64,000 bases of DNA from Hymenobacter yonginensis (lineage in GTDB: Bacteria; Bacteroidota; Bacteroidia; Cytophagales; Hymenobacteraceae), in NCBI RefSeq assembly GCF_027625995.1, contig NZ_CP115396.1, positions 806,001 through 870,000 on the forward strand, in the 5' to 3' direction. The notes beneath the pieces were generated by a model, which saw only the letters and a program-made list of their open reading frames with translations, was not told where the DNA came from and made no database searches. Shown here piece after piece: positions 7,895 to 16,747 of this stretch. The translations under genes were made by a program, and so were the position numbers. Numbering within the stretch: position 1 is the first letter of the stretch; every line of letters begins with the position of its first letter.

Positions 7895-9397
7895 TTAGTA
7901 CCCCGGGTTCTGGGTTACGTTGGGGTTGGTGTTGGTTTCCTGCTGCGGAATGGGCAGCAACAGGTAGTTCACGTCGCGGCGGGTCAGCTTTTCCTGGATG
8001 GCGTCGAGGGCATCCTTGGGGTGGTTGACGCCGGCCTGCGCGGCTTCGTGGCGAGTGTAGCGCAGCAGGTCAAACCACCGCTCGCCCTCGAAGGCCAGCT
8101 CCAAACGGCGCTGCCGGTCGATTTCGTTGCGCAGCGTGGCCTGGCTGGCGGCTTCCGGCGAGGCGGCCGTGAGGGCCGCCAGCCCGGCGCGGGTCCGGAC
8201 CTGGTTGAGGGGCGGCAGCGCAGCAGCCGTCTGGCCCTGCTCGTTGGCGGCTTCGGCCTGCATCAGCAGCACATCGGCGTAGCGGATGACGTAGGTGTTG
8301 TCGGGTGAGTTGAAGCTGTTGGGGTTGCCGGGCCACTTGTACACGAAAGCGCCGTCGTCGTTGCCGGTGCCGGGGCCGCCGTCCACGTAGCTCACATGGT
8401 CGCGGCCGCCCGTCACGTTGCCGAGGTAGGCCCAGCGCAGGTCGGTGCGGCGCTGCTGCGGATTGTTAGGAGCGTAGGTGGTGGTGTCGGCGCCGTTGGG
8501 GCCGCCACCCAGCAGCTCGGGCGTGGGGATGTTGAACTTCGGAAACGAGAAGGTAGCAGGCGGCGCGGGCAAAGCCACGTCGGGGAAGATGTTGCCGCCA
8601 TCGTCAGCGCCCGCAAACTGCACCTCAAACACCGACTCGCGGCGGTTGTTGGCGGGGTATAGGCCTTTTGGGGTGGCCTCAAGAGTGTAAAAGCCGCTGG
8701 CTACCACCTGAGCGGCGGCGGTGCCGGCCGCGGCCCAGTTGCGCTGCGTGAGCTGCACGCGGGCCAGCAGGCCGTTCACCGAGCCGCGGGTGGCCCGGGT
8801 GCGGCTCGTGGCGTCGCCGACCGGAGCCAGCTGGGCGGCCTGCGTGAGGTCGTCCACAATCTGGGCGTAGATCTGGTCGGCGCTGGCGCGGCTTAGGTTC
8901 AGCACGGCCGGGTCGCCGGTTTCGGTGGGCTCCAGGCGCAGCGGCACGCCGCCGTAGAGGCGCACCAGGTTGAAGTAGTGCAGGGCGCGCAGAAAGCGGG
9001 CCTCGCCCAGAATCTGGTTGCGGCGGGCTTCCGGCATCGTGATGGTCGGCACGTACTTCAGCACGGCGTTGGCCCGGTTGATACCGATGTAGGCGGCCGT
9101 GTAGATGGTGCGCACCTGCTTGGTGGTGGGGCGCCACGTGAAGCGGTCCAGGTCGGTCACGTCGCCGTTGGTGCTGCTGGCGTTGTCGGTGGGCATTTCG
9201 CCCATGGCAATCAAATCCAGGCCGTAGTTGCCTTCCTGCTGCAGGGCGTCGTAGGCGGCCGAAATGCCGGCCTCGGCGTCGTCGGCGTTCTGGAAAAAGT
9301 TGACGGGCGTGATGCTGGGCAGCGGCTCCTTGTCGAGAATGTCGCAGCTGGTCGTAACCAGCAGGGCCGCCAGAATGGGATAGAGTATCTTTTTCAT
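7895..9397 (-). CDS. SusD/RagB-family glycan-binding lipoprotein
   Basis: A 500-residue lipoprotein (lipobox region LLVTTSCD) with typical RagB/SusD sequence. The N-terminal SusD-like region has tetratricopeptide-like helices (AGISAAYDALQQ, ARFLRALHYFNLVRLYGGVPL), and the C-terminal RagB region has the hallmark YVIRYADVLLMQAEAANEQG and ELAFEGERWFDLLRY. SusD proteins sit on the outer-membrane surface, bind the glycan and hand it to the SusC channel. The gene starts 13 bp after the susC stop, so the two are co-transcribed and form the import complex of this locus. Confidence 0.95.
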   Translation of the reverse strand: MKKILYPILAALLVTTSCDILDKEPLPSITPVNFFQNADDAEAGISAAYDALQQEGNYGLDLIAMGEMPTDNASSTNGDVTDLDRFTWRPTTKQVRTIYTAAYIGINRANAVLKYVPTITMPEARRNQILGEARFLRALHYFNLVRLYGGVPLRLEPTETGDPAVLNLSRASADQIYAQIVDDLTQAAQLAPVGDATSRTRATRGSVNGLLARVQLTQRNWAAAGTAAAQVVASGFYTLEATPKGLYPANNRRESVFEVQFAGADDGGNIFPDVALPAPPATFSFPKFNIPTPELLGGGPNGADTTTYAPNNPQQRRTDLRWAYLGNVTGGRDHVSYVDGGPGTGNDDGAFVYKWPGNPNSFNSPDNTYVIRYADVLLMQAEAANEQGQTAAALPPLNQVRTRAGLAALTAASPEAASQATLRNEIDRQRRLELAFEGERWFDLLRYTRHEAAQAGVNHPKDALDAIQEKLTRRDVNYLLLPIPQQETNTNPNVTQNPGY

Positions 9398-9410
9398 GGG
9401 TGGGAGTCGG

Positions 9411-12400
9411 TTAGAAAGTGGCGTTCAGACCTACCGTGTAGGTGCGGGCCTGCGGATACACGCCCAGGTCGCGGCCGAAGCCAGTGCTAGAGAAGGGGTC
9501 GGCGCTTACTTCGGGGTCGTAGCCGGAGTAGTCGGTCCAGGTGAGCAGGTTCTGGCCCGTCACGTAGACGCGCACACCGCTGATGCCGGATTTCTGTAGC
9601 ACGCTCTGCGGCAGGCCATACGCCAGCGTCAGGTTCTTGAGGCGCACATACGAGCCGTCCTCGATGAAGCGGCTGGACACCTGGTTGTTGCCGGCCGGGT
9701 CGCCGAACACGGCGCGGGGCACGTCGGTATTGGTGTTGGTTGGAGTCCAGCGGTTCAGCACGCGGGTGGTCTGGTTAAGGGCCTGGCTCATGCCTTCAGT
9801 GGTGCGGCGGTTTTCGTTGTAGATGTCGTTGCCGAATGAGCCCTGGAAGAACACGCTCAGCTCCAAGCCCTTAAACGAGAAGGTATTCGTGACGCCCGCA
9901 ATGGAGTTGGGGTTGGCATTCCCAATCACCGTGCGGTCCTGGTCGTTGATGCGGCCGTCGCCGTTCAGGTCCACAAACCGCTGGTCGCCAGCGCGGGCGT
10001 TGGGGTTTTGGGCGCGGGCCTCGGCGTCAGTCTGGAAGATGCCGTCGGCTTTCAGGCCGTAGAAAGTGCCCAGCGGCGAGCCGTTGCGCACAATGTTGTA
10101 GTCGTTGATGATCTGGCGGCCGCTCTCCTGGCCCTGCTCGTTGCGCACGGTTCCGATGTTGATGACCTTGCCGCGGTTGAGCGTGAAGTTCAAGTTGGTG
10201 CTCCAGGCGAAGCCGTTGTCCTCGGCGCGCACGTTCACCGTGTTCAAGCCCAGCTCCAGGCCCTTATTTTCCACTTCGCCCAAGTTCTGGATGATGTTGA
10301 GCGTCTGGGCGCCGGTGCTCAGCGGCAGCGGCACTTCAAACAGCAGGTCGGTGCTGCGCTTGCGGTACAAGTCGGCGTTAAAGGTCAGACGGTCTTCCAG
10401 CAAGCTCAGGTCGAGGCCCAGGTTGGTTTGCTTGGTTACCTCCCAGCTCACGTCGGCGTTGCCGATGCGCTCCGGCGCGATACCGCCCGAAATGCTGCCG
10501 TTGCCCTGGTAGCCGAAGCCCGAGCCGTAGGTGGAGAAGCGCACGTAGTCGCCGATTTCCTGGTTGCCGTTTTCACCGTAGGACGCGCGCAGCTTCAGGC
10601 TGCTGATGGCGTCGGTCTGCGGGAAGAAGCTTTCCTTGCTGATGTTCCAGCCCGCGCTGACGGCCGGGAAGTAGCCGAAGCGTTTGTTTTTGGCAAAGCG
10701 GCTGGAGCCGTCAGCCCGGAAGCTCACGGTGGCCAGGTACCGGTCGTCGTAGTTGTAGATGGCGCGCCCGAACGCGCTCAGCAGCGCCCACTCCGACTCG
10801 AAGCTGCTCACCGAGCGGTTGGCGGTGCCGGCAAACAGGTAGGGCACGGCGTTGGACGGGAAGCCCGTGGCGCGGGCATTGGACGTGAACCGGTTGGACG
10901 CCTGCACCGACTGGCCGGCCAGCAGCGTCAGGCGGCTTTTCTCGCCCAGCGTGAGGTTGTAGGTCAGCGTGTTTTCGTTCAGCCAAATCACCTGCTGGTC
11001 GGTGCCGGTGCGGGCCTGGCCGAGCGTAGCCGGGTCGGGCGTGCTGGTCTGGCGGTTGCCGGGGTACTCGCGGGTCACGTACTCATTCTCCACCTGCGAG
11101 CGGAAATCAATGCCCAGCGACGAGCGGAACTGCAGGTTATCGAGGATATCCAGCTCGCTGTAGATGTTGCCGATGGCCTGGTAGATGAGGGCCTTGTTGC
11201 GGGTTTCCAGCAGGTTGCCCACGGGGTTGTCGAAGCTGCTGTTGAAGGGGTTGGTGGCGTAGGTGCCGTCGGCGTTGCGTACGGGCAGCGTCGGAATCTG
11301 GGTGATGGTGCCCAGCACCGTGCCGCCGTTGCCGGAGCCGCGCTCCGAGCGCACCGAGCCGTTGTTGTTGGTGCGGCTCAGATTAAGGTTGGTGCCTATA
11401 CGGAACCGCTTGCTCACTTCCTGATCCAGGTTGATGCGGAAGCTAAACCGGTCGAAGCCGGAGTTACGGAAGATACCGTCCTGCTTGAAGTAGCCGCCGC
11501 TCACATAATAGCGGGTTTTGTCGGAGCCGCCGCTCACGTTGAGCTGGTAGTTCTGGATGGCGGCTGTGCGGTACACCTCGTCCTGCCAGTCAGTGTTGGC
11601 GGGCAGGTTGTTGAGGTCGGGGTAGGCGGCGGTGCGGCCGCCGTTGATTAGGGCCTCGTTGTAGTATTCGGCAAACTGGCGGGCGTTGAGCACGTCCAGC
11701 TTTTTGCGCAGCTGCTGCTGGCCGTAGTACATGCTGAGGCCCACCTGCGCCTTGCCGGCCTTGCCACGCTTGGTCGTGATAACTACCACACCGTTGGAAG
11801 CGCGCACGCCGTAAATAGCGGCTGCCGCGCCATCCTTCAGCACGTCGATGCTTTCGATGTCGCTGGGGTTGAGGGCGTTCAGCGGGTTCGGCGACTGGTT
11901 GCTCAAGCCGCCCAGCTCCCGGTTGTAAGTCGGCAGCACCGGCACGCCGTCAATCACATACAGCGGGCTGTTCGATAAGCTCACCGACGAGTTGCCCCGA
12001 ATCCGGACGTTGATGCCCGCGCCGGGCGCGCCGCTCGGCGAGGTCACCTGCACACCAGGCGTCTGGCCCTGCAGCGCCTGGTCGAAGCCGGCTACCGTCT
12101 GCCGCTCAATCTGCCGCGCCCCCACCGACGAAACGGCCGTGGTCAACTCCTGACGGGTCTGGGTGCCGTAGCCTACCACTACCACTTCGTTGAGGGCCTG
12201 GGTGTTTTCGGCCAGGGTGGCGGCGGCCACCTGCGTGGTCTGGCCATCTACCACCGTAATCGGCAGGCGCACCGTGGTGAAGCCAATCGAGGAAATAACC
12301 AGCGTGTGCGGGCCGGCCGGCACGTTCGGGATGGTGTAGTTGCCGTTGGCGTCGGTGGCGCTACCCAGGGTAGTGCCTTCCACCACCACCGTCACGCCGG

Positions 12401-12626
12401 GCAGAGCCTCGCCCTTGGCATCCACCACCCGCCCCGAAACGGGACCGTTGAAGGCGGCAGTCAGGTCTTTGCCGGCCGTAGGGGCCGGTAGGGTGGGAGC
12501 GTAGGCCAGCGCCGCGCCCGGCTGGGCGGCGGCCAAGCCCGTGAGCAGCAAGCTGCCCACGGCCGGCGTCAGCAGCAGGCGCCGGAAGGGCCGGTTGCCC
12601 TGCGGAGATTGTAAAGGGAACGACAT
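9411..12626 (-). CDS. SusC/RagA-family TonB-dependent outer-membrane transporter
   Basis: A 1071-residue protein with a signal peptide, an N-terminal carboxypeptidase-regulatory-like domain (GRVVDAKGEALPGVTVVVEG to about residue 140), a TonB-box-like stretch (NEVVVVGYGTQ), a plug domain (RIRGNSSVSLSNSPLYVIDG, DVLKDGAAAAIYG, NGVVVITTKRGK) and a long C-terminal beta-barrel ending in an aromatic residue (GLNATF). These are the hallmarks of SusC-like importers, which take up oligosaccharides across the outer membrane using TonB energy. It is paired with the adjacent susD. The substrate is not evident from sequence; the neighbouring GH30 genes suggest beta-gluco-oligosaccharides. Confidence 0.96.
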   Translation of the reverse strand: MSFPLQSPQGNRPFRRLLLTPAVGSLLLTGLAAAQPGAALAYAPTLPAPTAGKDLTAAFNGPVSGRVVDAKGEALPGVTVVVEGTTLGSATDANGNYTIPNVPAGPHTLVISSIGFTTVRLPITVVDGQTTQVAAATLAENTQALNEVVVVGYGTQTRQELTTAVSSVGARQIERQTVAGFDQALQGQTPGVQVTSPSGAPGAGINVRIRGNSSVSLSNSPLYVIDGVPVLPTYNRELGGLSNQSPNPLNALNPSDIESIDVLKDGAAAAIYGVRASNGVVVITTKRGKAGKAQVGLSMYYGQQQLRKKLDVLNARQFAEYYNEALINGGRTAAYPDLNNLPANTDWQDEVYRTAAIQNYQLNVSGGSDKTRYYVSGGYFKQDGIFRNSGFDRFSFRINLDQEVSKRFRIGTNLNLSRTNNNGSVRSERGSGNGGTVLGTITQIPTLPVRNADGTYATNPFNSSFDNPVGNLLETRNKALIYQAIGNIYSELDILDNLQFRSSLGIDFRSQVENEYVTREYPGNRQTSTPDPATLGQARTGTDQQVIWLNENTLTYNLTLGEKSRLTLLAGQSVQASNRFTSNARATGFPSNAVPYLFAGTANRSVSSFESEWALLSAFGRAIYNYDDRYLATVSFRADGSSRFAKNKRFGYFPAVSAGWNISKESFFPQTDAISSLKLRASYGENGNQEIGDYVRFSTYGSGFGYQGNGSISGGIAPERIGNADVSWEVTKQTNLGLDLSLLEDRLTFNADLYRKRSTDLLFEVPLPLSTGAQTLNIIQNLGEVENKGLELGLNTVNVRAEDNGFAWSTNLNFTLNRGKVINIGTVRNEQGQESGRQIINDYNIVRNGSPLGTFYGLKADGIFQTDAEARAQNPNARAGDQRFVDLNGDGRINDQDRTVIGNANPNSIAGVTNTFSFKGLELSVFFQGSFGNDIYNENRRTTEGMSQALNQTTRVLNRWTPTNTNTDVPRAVFGDPAGNNQVSSRFIEDGSYVRLKNLTLAYGLPQSVLQKSGISGVRVYVTGQNLLTWTDYSGYDPEVSADPFSSTGFGRDLGVYPQARTYTVGLNATF

Positions 12627-12713
12627 GAGAAAGTGGGTTAGGTGAGACGAAGTAGTGGAAGAGCAGAAGCGGCGCCCGCAGCTGATGCTAGTTGGCAGCC
12701 GTTGCGGGCCGGG

Positions 12714-13589
12714 TTAGCCGGTAAGGTCCAGAATGGCGGTTTCCGAAAGCGGCGCGGCGCCGCGGTGCGTGGCCACCAGCGCGGCCGCCGCGCAGGCCCG
12801 CCGCAAACTGGCGGCAGGAGAGGCCGTGGGCCAGTCGGCCAGCAGCGCGGCTAGGAAGGCGTCGCTGCTGCCCAGCGTGTCCTGCACAGCCACCGCAAAG
12901 CCAGGCTGCTCCACCAAGTGGCCGCCGTGCCAGAGGGCGGCGCCGGCCGCGCCCCGGGTGAGGCACACGGCCTGCAGCCCGAAGTGCGCCGCCAGCCACG
13001 GCAGCGCCGTAGCCGGGGTAGCGGGCTGGCCCAGCCAGCCCATTATTTCGGTGAGTTCTGGCTCGTTGAGCTTCACCAGATCGGCCTGGCGGAGCAGGTA
13101 CTGCACTACCGAGCGGGTGTAGTGCGGGGCGCGCAGGTTCACGTCGAACACCTTGTAGGGCGCCACCTGCAGCAGGCGGTACAGCGTTTCGCGGGTGGCC
13201 AGGCTGCGGGCCGCCACCGAGCCGTACACCAGCATGCGGGCGCCGGTCACGGTGTCGCGCAGCTCGTCGGTGTGCTGGAGGTAGTCCCAGGCCACGGGCT
13301 CCACCACTTTGTAGGTGGTGCGGCCGTGGCGCAGCGTCACTTTCACCACGCCCGTCAGGTGGGTCTGGCTGCGCTGAATCAGCTCCTGGCCCAGACCCTG
13401 CGCGGCCAGCTGCTCCAGCAAATCCGTGCCCAGCTCGTCGTCGCCGACGCGGCTGATGAGCTGCACCGGTTGCCCCAGCTGCCGCAGGTGCCGCGCCACG
13501 TTGAACGGCGCGCCGCCGGGCTGGCGGCCATCGGGCAGCATGTCCCAAAGGAACTCGCCGAGGCAGACAATGGGAACAGATGGGTTCAT
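12714..13589 (-). CDS. PfkB-family sugar kinase (fructokinase-like) with altered anion-hole motif
   Basis: A 291-residue ribokinase/PfkB-fold protein. The N-terminal signature CLGEFLWDMLPDGRQPGGAP and the GDDELGTDLLEQL block match fructokinase-like members, which phosphorylate free hexoses in the cytoplasm. The C-terminal PfkB motif, normally DTxGAGD, reads DTLGSSD here (residues 237-243). The catalytic base Asp243 is kept, but the glycines of the anion hole are replaced by serines. The gene lies 87 bp upstream of susC and is probably the first gene of the operon, so it likely commits the imported monosaccharide to glycolysis. Sugar specificity cannot be read off. Fructose is favoured by family resemblance, glucose by the GH30 genes. 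Confidence 0.82.
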   Translation of the reverse strand: MNPSVPIVCLGEFLWDMLPDGRQPGGAPFNVARHLRQLGQPVQLISRVGDDELGTDLLEQLAAQGLGQELIQRSQTHLTGVVKVTLRHGRTTYKVVEPVAWDYLQHTDELRDTVTGARMLVYGSVAARSLATRETLYRLLQVAPYKVFDVNLRAPHYTRSVVQYLLRQADLVKLNEPELTEIMGWLGQPATPATALPWLAAHFGLQAVCLTRGAAGAALWHGGHLVEQPGFAVAVQDTLGSSDAFLAALLADWPTASPAASLRRACAAAALVATHRGAAPLSETAILDLTG

Positions 13590-13683
13590 GGACGCAGGAC
13601 GATTTCAACAAAAGTCGTCTGCTGCTACCTCGAAGTCTTGCTGATTTATTTCAAAATCCGAACATAGGATAAATATGTGTTAT

Positions 13684-13702
13684 ATATCTAATTATTAGAT
13701 AT
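13684..13702. promoter_or_regulatory. Perfect palindrome in the locus promoter region
   Basis: A 19-bp palindrome (ATATCTAAT, central T, ATTAGATAT) sits in an AT-rich patch between the regulator gene and the kinase gene. It lies about 95 bp upstream of the kinase start and 17 bp upstream of a -7-like element on the minus strand (TATGTTCG, 13659-13666). Its position fits an operator for the adjacent AraC-type hybrid regulator, although that regulator class more often binds direct repeats. Confidence 0.4.
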
Positions 13703-13714
13703 TTAAAAATATAA

Positions 13715-13741
13715 AAACCGAACCTGTTACGGGTTCGGTTT
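13715..13741 (-). terminator. Terminator after the hybrid regulator gene
   Basis: A 10-bp stem (AAACCGAACC and complement, loop TGTTACG) lies about 30 bp past the regulator stop codon. On the minus strand it is followed by a T/A-rich run. It separates regulator transcription from the kinase-susCD-GH30 operon. Confidence 0.7.
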
Positions 13742-13771
13742 CGTTTTTAGCACACGACTTTCGGGATTATA

Positions 13772-16600
13772 TCAGTGGTGCGGGGTGATGTGCAGAGCCC
13801 GAAACTCGGAAGGCGAAATCTGGTAGCGCCCCTTGAAGCTGGTGGAGAAATAGGAGGGCGAAGAGAAGCCTAGCTCATAAGCCACAGTGGCGATGCTGAG
13901 GGCATCATCAAGCAGCAGCTCGCGAGCTTTGGTGAGGCGCAGGTTCTGGATGAAGTCGGTGACGCCGGTGCCCAGCACGGCCTTCACTTTGCGGTAGAGC
14001 TGCATGCGCGAAATGCCCAGGCTGCGGGCAATGTCTTCCACGCTCAAGTCGGTGCGGGTGAGGTGCGCTTCCACGATGGCCGTAAGGTCGGCCAGGAATT
14101 TCTGGTCGGGGTTGGTGGCCACCGTGGCCGTATCCACGGACAGCTCGCGCCGGAAATGCTCGCGCTGGCGGGCGCGGTTGGCCAGCAGGGTCCGCACGCT
14201 TTCCAGCAGGAAGGTGGGGTTGAAGGGCTTGGTGAGGTAGAGGTCGGCGCCGGCCTGCACGCCTTCCACCTGCTGCTCGGGGGCGCTGCGGGCCGTGAGC
14301 AGCACCACCGGAATGTGGCTGGTGCGCCAGTCGGCCCGCAGCTGGGTCACCACTTCCAAGCCGCTCAGGCCGGGCATCATCACGTCGCACACAATCAGGT
14401 CCGGAATCAGGTCGGTGGCCATGCGGAAGCCGGTGTGGCCGTCGGTGGCGCTTTGCACCCGGAAATCGGTGCGCAGCCGCCGCGCCAGAAAGTCGTTGAC
14501 TTCGGCGTTGTCTTCAATCACCAACACCAGTGTCTCGCTGCCGCCGTCGGCTGGGGCGGCCGTGGTGGCTTCCAGCTCGGGGCTGAAGGTGGCGGCAATG
14601 GCCTCGGGCTCATCGAGCAGGAAGCTGGCGGTGGGCGCCTCGCTGGTAGAGCACAAGGCTTCGGGCAGCTCGCGGGGCAGCGCCACCACAAAGGTGCTGC
14701 CCTGGCCCGCCTGGCTACTGAACGTGAGCTGGCCCTGGTGCAGGCGCACGAGGCCCTGGGCCAGCGCCAGCCCCATGCCCGAGCCCTTGGCCACGGCGCC
14801 CTGGTCGCCCTGGTAAAACCACTCGAAAATGTGGGCCTGGTCCTGGTCGCTGATGCCGCGGCCCGTGTCGGCGATGCTCACGCGCAATCCCTGGCCGTCG
14901 GGGCTGGCCTGCAGGCTGATGGTGATGCGGCCCTGCTCGGGCGTGAACTTCAAGGCGTTGGAGAGCAGGTTGAAGAATACCTTGTCGAGGATGTTGCCAT
15001 CAAACCAGGCCAGCAGCTCGGGCTCGGCGGCCAGAAATCGCAGCTGCACGCCGCGCAACCGGGCCGGCTTCTCGAAGGCATCCACGATTTCGCGCACAAA
15101 GGCCACGAGGTTGCCGTAGGTGGCGCGCACGGCCATCTTTCCCACCTCTATTTTGCGGAAATCCAGCAGCTGGTTCACGAGCTGCAGCAGCCGCTGGGTG
15201 TTGCGGCGCACCAGGGCTAGGTCCTGGTGCTGGGCGGCGGTGAGGTCGGGCGTGCTGGTGAGCAGCTCTTCCACGGGCCCCAGAATCAGGGTGAGCGGGG
15301 TGCGCAGCTCGTGCGAGAAGTTGGTGAAGAAGCGCAGCTTGGCCTCGGTGTCGGCGCGCGACTGCTCGGCCAGGGCCTCCAGCTGGTTGCGCTGCAGCCG
15401 GATTTCCTCGTTCTGCTGCTGCAGCTGTTGGTTGATTTTGTCGTTTTCGGCATTGCGCAGCGCCAGCTGCCGGTTGATCTGCCGGTTTTTGCGGGCCGAA
15501 TGCCAGGCCAGCGCGCCCAGTAATAAGGCTCCCAGCAGCGTCGTCAGAAGGCCGTAGAGGATGGTTTGCTGGCTGGCATAAGTGGCGCGCAGGCGTTGCA
15601 GCAGGCCCTGCTGCCGCTCGATGTCGTGCTGCTGGCTGGCCATCTTGTCGGTCTGCTGCTGCAAAGTCAGCACGTTCGTGGAGTCGATGACAATGGTGCC
15701 GAGCGTGTTTTCCTTGTCGTAGGGCTGCTTGTTGAGGATTTTCAGGGCCGTGCGCATGGCGTCTTCACCGCCCGGGGAGTACAGGATGCTCGCATCAAGG
15801 ATGCCGCGCTGCACCAGGTCAATGCCTTCACCCTTGCCCACCAGCCCATCCACACCAATGATGCGCACCTTGCCAGCCAGCCTGAGCTGCTGGCACACTT
15901 CGTAGGCCCCGCGGCCCATGGCGTCGTTGTGGGCGAAAATCAGCGCCACGTTGGGGTGGGCTCGTAGCGCTGCCAGCAGCGCCGGCTTCAGGGTCTTTTC
16001 CTGCCAGTTGCCGTTCACCTGGGCCACCACCCGCAGCCCAGGAAAGACTTTCAGGCCCTCGGCAAAGCCCTGGTGGCGTTCCGAAGTGGCCGAGGAGCCG
16101 GGCGTCCCCAGAATCTCAACGACTTCACCCTGCGGCCGGCCCAGCAGGCGGGCGCCGTAGCGGGCGGCCGTCTGGCCTACTTCCAGGTTGTCGCCGCCCA
16201 CGTAGGCGGTGTAGCGCTGTGAGGCGGTGCGGCGGTCAAGCAGCAGCACCGGAATGCCCTGGGCGTAGGCTTCCTCTACGGCCGGCGTTACGGGGCCGGC
16301 TTCATACGGCGACACAATCAGCAGATCGAGGCCGCCCTGTACCAGCTTGCGGATCTGCTGCTGCTGCAGGTCGCTGTTGTCGTGGGCGTCGGTAGTGCGC
16401 AGCTGCACTTCGGGGTGGAAGCTCAGCTCCCGGTTGATGCCGTTGAGCATGGCCTCGCGCCATGGCCCCGACGTGCTGCACTGCGAAAAGCCGATGCGGT
16501 AGGCCGGCGTTTTGGCCGGCTCCGCGCAGCCCGCCAGCAGCGCCCCGGCCAGCAGGCACAGCAGCAGTTGAAGCTCCCGAAAGAGTTCTGCTTTTCTCAA
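13772..16600 (-). CDS. Hybrid two-component system: periplasmic sugar-binding sensor, histidine kinase, receiver, AraC output
   Basis: A single 942-residue polypeptide containing a whole signalling pathway. Residues 1-25 form a signal peptide or anchor with a lipobox-like LLAGC. Residues about 30-300 are a LacI/RbsB-type periplasmic binding domain (YRIGFSQCSTSGPWREAML, GGLDLLIVSPYEAGP). A transmembrane helix lies at about 345-365, followed by a HisKA domain with phospho-acceptor His430 (FSHELRTPL), a HATPase, and a receiver domain with phospho-acceptor Asp739 (LIVCDVMMPG). A C-terminal AraC helix-turn-helix follows (DIARSLGISRMQLYRKVK, YELGFSSPSYFSTSFKGRY). Sensors of this layout bind a monosaccharide directly; the known example BT1754 binds fructose. 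No ATG is available: the frame opens at TTG 16600, just downstream of an in-frame stop and a clear promoter. It is expected to activate the adjacent operon. Confidence 0.93.
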   Translation of the reverse strand: MRKAELFRELQLLLCLLAGALLAGCAEPAKTPAYRIGFSQCSTSGPWREAMLNGINRELSFHPEVQLRTTDAHDNSDLQQQQIRKLVQGGLDLLIVSPYEAGPVTPAVEEAYAQGIPVLLLDRRTASQRYTAYVGGDNLEVGQTAARYGARLLGRPQGEVVEILGTPGSSATSERHQGFAEGLKVFPGLRVVAQVNGNWQEKTLKPALLAALRAHPNVALIFAHNDAMGRGAYEVCQQLRLAGKVRIIGVDGLVGKGEGIDLVQRGILDASILYSPGGEDAMRTALKILNKQPYDKENTLGTIVIDSTNVLTLQQQTDKMASQQHDIERQQGLLQRLRATYASQQTILYGLLTTLLGALLLGALAWHSARKNRQINRQLALRNAENDKINQQLQQQNEEIRLQRNQLEALAEQSRADTEAKLRFFTNFSHELRTPLTLILGPVEELLTSTPDLTAAQHQDLALVRRNTQRLLQLVNQLLDFRKIEVGKMAVRATYGNLVAFVREIVDAFEKPARLRGVQLRFLAAEPELLAWFDGNILDKVFFNLLSNALKFTPEQGRITISLQASPDGQGLRVSIADTGRGISDQDQAHIFEWFYQGDQGAVAKGSGMGLALAQGLVRLHQGQLTFSSQAGQGSTFVVALPRELPEALCSTSEAPTASFLLDEPEAIAATFSPELEATTAAPADGGSETLVLVIEDNAEVNDFLARRLRTDFRVQSATDGHTGFRMATDLIPDLIVCDVMMPGLSGLEVVTQLRADWRTSHIPVVLLTARSAPEQQVEGVQAGADLYLTKPFNPTFLLESVRTLLANRARQREHFRRELSVDTATVATNPDQKFLADLTAIVEAHLTRTDLSVEDIARSLGISRMQLYRKVKAVLGTGVTDFIQNLRLTKARELLLDDALSIATVAYELGFSSPSYFSTSFKGRYQISPSEFRALHITPHH

Positions 16601-16644
16601 GTAACAACGGGCCCTGCCAGGGGTGGGAACTGGCCCTGCCTAAT

Positions 16645-16676
16645 CAAATATACCGGATTCTTCTGCACCCTGCCAA
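16645..16676 (-). promoter_or_regulatory. Promoter of the hybrid regulator gene
   Basis: On the minus strand a -33 TTG (16674-16676) is separated by 21 bp from TATATTTG (16645-16652), which matches the Bacteroidota consensus TTG-N19-21-TAnnTTTG exactly. Transcription should begin near 16638, giving a leader of about 38 nt before the proposed TTG start at 16600. Confidence 0.65.
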
Positions 16677-16747
16677 GAATATAGCCACGTTCGCATACGC
16701 CCACCCGGCCCCAGACCCGCCAAGCTGAACCATGGCTCCTAAGGATT

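Noticed and set aside
10008-11651. 547-codon open frame on the + strand opposite susC
   Set aside because: Composition is typical of antisense GC-rich shadow; no domain signature; the minus-strand SusC reading has full family motifs.
14063-15220. 385-codon open frame opposite the hybrid regulator
   Set aside because: Shadow of the histidine kinase and receiver coding sequence.
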